From the NCBI GenBank assembly GCA_937904535.1, contig CALELC010000607.1, positions 1 through 6,896 on the forward strand: a stretch of 6,896 bases of DNA. Reading direction: 5' to 3'. This stretch comes from an uncultured Planctomycetaceae bacterium (GTDB taxonomy: Bacteria > Planctomycetota > Planctomycetia > Pirellulales > Pirellulaceae). Both the position numbers and the translations under genes were made by a program. The notes under the pieces were generated by a model. That model searched no databases. It was not told the DNA's origin and was given only the letters and a program-made list of their open reading frames with translations. The stretch's first letter is position 1; each line of letters opens with the position of its first letter. Positions 4,154-6,896 of the stretch are shown piece after piece.

Positions 4154-6262
4154 GTGAACGCACCCTTGACTGCCGACGCCGAAGATCGACCCCCACAGGC
4201 TCAGCGCGCCTTCCTCGTGGTTCGCCGCGGCGGACGCTGGTCTGATGTGCTCCGCCTCGCGCCCAATCAGCCCGCGATCATCGGCCGCGCGTCCAATAAC
4301 TCGATTGCCATCCGCAGTCACCAGGCCAGTCGCCGACATGCTGAAGTGCGCTGGGACGGCGGCCGCTGGTGGCTGCGCGATCTTGGCAGCCGCAACGGCA
4401 CACGTGTCGGCGGCATGCCACTGGTCGGAGCCGCGCGAGCGCTGACCGATGGTGACCAGATCGAGATCGCCGGCTGCACGCTGACTTTTGTCACGCGCAT
4501 CAGCGACGCCCTGGCCAGCCCGCCGCTGACGCACTCCAGCGGCGACGCGGCAGCGACCGACGATCAACTGACGCTGCAGGGCTTCGCCTCGTCGGAGATC
4601 ACCCACCGGCTGCACGAAAGCCGGTACCTCGCCCAGCGGCCCAGCGCCGAAACCGGGACGCCGACCGCCGACGCGTGGCCCACCCTGTTTCGGCTCGCCT
4701 ACCGCGTCGCCGCTTGCTCGTCGGTCGAACAGGCTGCCGAGCTCACGCTCGAAGCCCTGACGGCAGCCGTACCGCAGGTGTTCGGCGGTGTGTTCCTGCG
4801 CAGCTCAGCCGACGAGCAGCCCAAGCTGATCACATTCCTGGCTCCCGAACAGCGTTCCTATCGTTGGCCCGCCGCTTCGATGGTCGACGCCCTGATGTCG
4901 GGCGGCCAACCGATCCTGGTCCGCAATCTTGTCGACGATAGTGAGTTGCAGGCCGCCGACAGCCGCGGGGAATGGTCGGCACAGAGCGCGCTCCTGGCGC
5001 CGATCGTGCTGCCCAAGCATGCCCTTGCGACACCCCCTGCCGCGGCCAGAACGCCCATTGGCTACGTGCATTTGTATACCGGCGAAGCGAGCGAGCTGAC
5101 GCCGGCCGAGCTGGAACTGGCGACGGCGGCAGCCGGTGTATTCGGTGCAGCGGTTGAGAACCTCCGCCAGCACGGCCGGTTGGTTCGCTCGCTTCACCGC
5201 AGCCGCCGCACGGTCGACGCACTGCGTCAACGGCTCGATGAATCGGTGCGAATCATCGGGAGCAGCCCACCGATCCGGCGGCTCCAGGAGACGATCCGCC
5301 GCGTCGCGCCGAGCGATGCAACCGTACTCATTCGGGGTGAATCCGGCGTTGGCAAAGAACTGGTCGCCGGGGCAATCCATCAAGCGAGCCCGCGGCAGGA
5401 CGGCCCGCTGATCTGTTTGAACTGCGCCGCACTGTCGCCGACGCTGCTGGAAAGCGAACTGTTCGGGCACGAGAAAGGCGCCTTCACCGGGGCGACCGAA
5501 CAAAAGAAGGGCAAGTTCGAAGTGGCCGATGGCGGCACGCTGATGCTCGACGAGATCGGCGAAATGGATGTGGGATTGCAAGCCAAGTTGCTGCGGGTGC
5601 TTGAAGGGCACCGTTTTGAACGGCTCGGCGGCCACGTACCGCTGCGTGTCGATGTGCGGCTGATCGCGGCTACCAACCGCGATCTGGCGGCCGAGGTTGC
5701 CGCCGGACGGTTCCGCGCCGACTTGTTCTATCGCTTGAATGTCGTCGAGATCGTCGTTCCACCGCTGCGCGAACGCGGCGACGATGTGCTCAAACTCGCC
5801 GACCACTTTGTCGGTCACTTCGCTGAGAAAACGGCGCGGATCGTCGAGGGGCTGACCCCGGCGGCACAAGCGGCCTTGGTCGCTCATCGCTGGCCAGGGA
5901 ACGTCCGCGAACTGAAAAACGTGATTGAACGCGCGGTAGTACTCGGCAACGACAGTTGGATCGACGCCGAGGATCTCAGCTTGCCAGCGATCCCAGCCAC
6001 GCCGCCCGCTGATGGCACTGTGCCTCTGGAAGCTTCCTCGGCTCTTGACCCGACAGGCGGCGGCGGTGACAAGTCGGCGACGCCCGGCGCCGGGGGACAA
6101 CCGCTGTCGCTGCTGGAGCTCGAGCGAAAACACCTGATCGAGGTGCTGCGGCTGACCGGCGGCAACAAGAGCCGCGCGGCGTCCATCTTAGGGATTGAAC
6201 GCAGTACGCTGGACCGCAAGCTGAAGCGGTATGGCGTCGGCGCCGAGAGTCCACGCCGCTGA
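4154..6262 (+). CDS. Sigma-54-dependent transcription activator with FHA and GAF domains
   Basis: This 702-residue enhancer-binding protein drives open-complex formation by sigma-54 RNA polymerase through ATP hydrolysis. Residues about 30-115 form an FHA domain with GR (44-45), SRRH (59-62) and SRNGT (79-83), the usual phosphothreonine-binding signature. About 175-340 is a GAF sensor domain. The AAA+ core spans about 365-600: Walker A GESGVGKE (395-402), the sigma-54 contact loop GAFTGA (442-447), Walker B with LMLDEIGE (463-470), sensor I in AATNRD (505-510), arginine finger region RADLFYRL (521-528) and sensor II in WPGNVREL (580-587). A flexible Pro/Gly-rich linker (about 611-650) leads to a Fis-type HTH (about 655-693) with GGNKSRAASILGIERSTLDR. 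No receiver domain is present, so control is likely by a Ser/Thr kinase acting on an FHA partner plus a GAF ligand. GTG 4154 is the first start after an in-frame TGA at 4145 and the only early one that keeps the whole FHA domain; it has no clear Shine-Dalgarno sequence. All motifs look intact. Confidence 0.95.
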   Translation: MNAPLTADAEDRPPQAQRAFLVVRRGGRWSDVLRLAPNQPAIIGRASNNSIAIRSHQASRRHAEVRWDGGRWWLRDLGSRNGTRVGGMPLVGAARALTDGDQIEIAGCTLTFVTRISDALASPPLTHSSGDAAATDDQLTLQGFASSEITHRLHESRYLAQRPSAETGTPTADAWPTLFRLAYRVAACSSVEQAAELTLEALTAAVPQVFGGVFLRSSADEQPKLITFLAPEQRSYRWPAASMVDALMSGGQPILVRNLVDDSELQAADSRGEWSAQSALLAPIVLPKHALATPPAAARTPIGYVHLYTGEASELTPAELELATAAAGVFGAAVENLRQHGRLVRSLHRSRRTVDALRQRLDESVRIIGSSPPIRRLQETIRRVAPSDATVLIRGESGVGKELVAGAIHQASPRQDGPLICLNCAALSPTLLESELFGHEKGAFTGATEQKKGKFEVADGGTLMLDEIGEMDVGLQAKLLRVLEGHRFERLGGHVPLRVDVRLIAATNRDLAAEVAAGRFRADLFYRLNVVEIVVPPLRERGDDVLKLADHFVGHFAEKTARIVEGLTPAAQAALVAHRWPGNVRELKNVIERAVVLGNDSWIDAEDLSLPAIPATPPADGTVPLEASSALDPTGGGGDKSATPGAGGQPLSLLELERKHLIEVLRLTGGNKSRAASILGIERSTLDRKLKRYGVGAESPRR

Positions 6263-6405
6263 ACCGCGGTCACCCAGATGGCGGCTCTCCACCGAGCGTC
6301 AGCCCAACTCAACAGCCGCTTCCCAGCCCCCACTCAGGCTCCTGTACTACGGTTCCGCACCGCTACAAAACGGCTGGCAGTAGCAGGCCCCCCAACCCTC
6401 GCACC

Positions 6406-6434
6406 TTGACCTCCGGCGGTTCGCCGCCTACATT
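6406..6434 (+). promoter_or_regulatory. Sigma-70-like promoter of ppdK
   Basis: TTGACC (6406-6411, five of six consensus matches) and TACATT (6429-6434, four of six) are separated by exactly 17 bases. The spacer contains the inverted repeat GGCGG-TTCG-CCGCC (6415-6428), which directly abuts the -10 element and could be an operator. Transcription would start near 6441, giving a leader of about 165 bases before ATG 6608. This is the best promoter candidate in the window. Confidence 0.5.
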
Positions 6435-6441
6435 CTCGCCC

Positions 6442-6607
6442 GTTCGTCGGCCGCCTTTTCTGCCGACTGCGGTCCATCCCGTGACCGCCGCAGTCGTCTC
6501 GGTTTCTGCGTCCGATAGTGTCCCCTTTCTTTCCCGTCCATCCGCGGTGCGACCTGCGACCTGTGACTCGCACCGTATCCTGACCGAGCGTCGAATCGAG
6601 AGACAGC
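6442..6607 (+). other. Long hairpin-rich leader of ppdK
   Basis: If the promoter at 6406-6434 is used, the message has a leader of about 165 bases with two perfect hairpins. CGACTGCGG (6464-6472) pairs with CCGCAGTCG (6488-6496), and CGGTGCGA (6545-6552) pairs with TCGCACCG (6568-6575); both have 15-base loops. The second overlaps a three-fold seven-base repeat, TGCGACC, TGCGACC, TGTGACT (6548-6568). I do not recognise a known riboswitch. A weak purine stretch (GAGAGA, 6598-6603) precedes the start codon. Confidence 0.35.
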
Positions 6608-6896
6608 ATGGCCAACAACAAAATGGTTTACTACTTCGGCAGCACGAAGACCGAAGGCAAGGGCATGAGCAAGCAATTGCTCGGCGGCAAGGGCGTTAAC
6701 CTCGCTGAAATGACCTCGATCGGGTTGCCCGTCCCTCCGGGCTTCACCATCACCACCGAGTGTTGCGACTCGTACTATAAGAATGACAAGCAGTTGCCGC
6801 CGGGGTTGATGGACCAAGTCCACGAAGCGGTCACTCTGCTGGAGCAAGAACTCGGCAAGAAGTTCGGCGACAATGAAAACCCGCTGCTGTTCTCGG
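6608..6896 (+). CDS. ppdK: Pyruvate phosphate dikinase, N-terminal part
   Basis: This is the first 96 codons of pyruvate, phosphate dikinase, a cytoplasmic enzyme that interconverts pyruvate, ATP and phosphate with phosphoenolpyruvate, AMP and pyrophosphate. The right edge of the window cuts it; the full protein is usually about 870-900 residues. What is seen is the start of the ATP-grasp nucleotide-binding domain: LLGGKGVNLAEM (24-35) with the conserved GGKG, then GLPVPPGFTITTE (39-51) and LEQELGKKFGDNENPLLFS (78-96). These match the known enzyme closely, including the GKKFGD segment, which distinguishes it from PEP synthase. ATG 6608 agrees with the usual family start just ahead of the YxFG/VYxF segment; the Shine-Dalgarno sequence is weak. 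The enzyme allows reversible glycolysis with pyrophosphate and can serve gluconeogenesis. It has its own promoter and is unlikely to be co-transcribed with the activator gene 345 bases upstream. Confidence 0.95.
   Translation, partial: MANNKMVYYFGSTKTEGKGMSKQLLGGKGVNLAEMTSIGLPVPPGFTITTECCDSYYKNDKQLPPGLMDQVHEAVTLLEQELGKKFGDNENPLLFS

Noticed and set aside
4805..6133. Long open minus-strand frame of 442 codons
   Set aside because: It is antisense to the sigma-54 activator, whose AAA+ motifs all read correctly on the plus strand. The antisense product shows no domain.
6375..6389. TGGCAG-type sigma-54 promoter ahead of ppdK
   Set aside because: The GC of the would-be -12 element is one base too close and the rest of the element does not match; the sigma-70-like promoter just downstream is far better.

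Overview
The window looks like ordinary chromosome from a GC-rich planctomycete, most likely of the Pirellula/Rhodopirellula type. The evidence is the gene content: a secreted DUF1598 protein (a family I know only from planctomycetes), a short acidic protein of a kind common in that phylum, and an orphan FHA-GAF sigma-54 activator. No name can be given below phylum level from the sequence alone. There is no rRNA, tRNA, transposase, integrase or CRISPR array that I can see.

Layout from left to right. Positions 1-420 hold no convincing complete gene; a minus-strand gene may begin here and run off the left edge. A plus-strand pair follows: a HEAT-repeat/TPR protein (421-1086) and a two-helix membrane protein of 86 residues (1135-1395). 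A strong hairpin with a T tract on the minus strand (1432-1462) separates this pair from a convergent minus-strand gene for a 74-residue conserved protein (1544-1768). Positions 1769-2426 are a gene-poor, AT-richer stretch with several hairpins and a long A/T tract. On the minus strand, 2427-3863 encodes a 478-residue secreted DUF1598 protein. Divergent from it, 4154-6262 encodes a 702-residue sigma-54-dependent activator built as FHA, GAF, AAA+ and Fis-type HTH. A 345-base intergenic region then carries a good sigma-70-like promoter and a hairpin-rich leader. The window ends inside the first 96 codons of pyruvate phosphate dikinase (ppdK).

The genes do not form one operon. The likely transcription units are: the HEAT/TPR and membrane protein pair; the 74-residue protein alone; DUF1598 alone; the activator alone; and ppdK with whatever follows. 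The activator has no receiver domain. It is probably switched by phosphothreonine binding at the FHA domain and by a ligand or partner at the GAF domain, but nothing here identifies its targets. I find no complete sigma-54 promoter in the window, only a good -24 half-site upstream of the HEAT/TPR gene. I do not see an obviously new multi-gene system. The best leads are the unexplained DUF1598 secreted protein, the paired hairpins ahead of the 74-residue gene, the structured intergenic block at 2246-2389, and the palindromic promoter spacer and repeat-bearing leader of ppdK.
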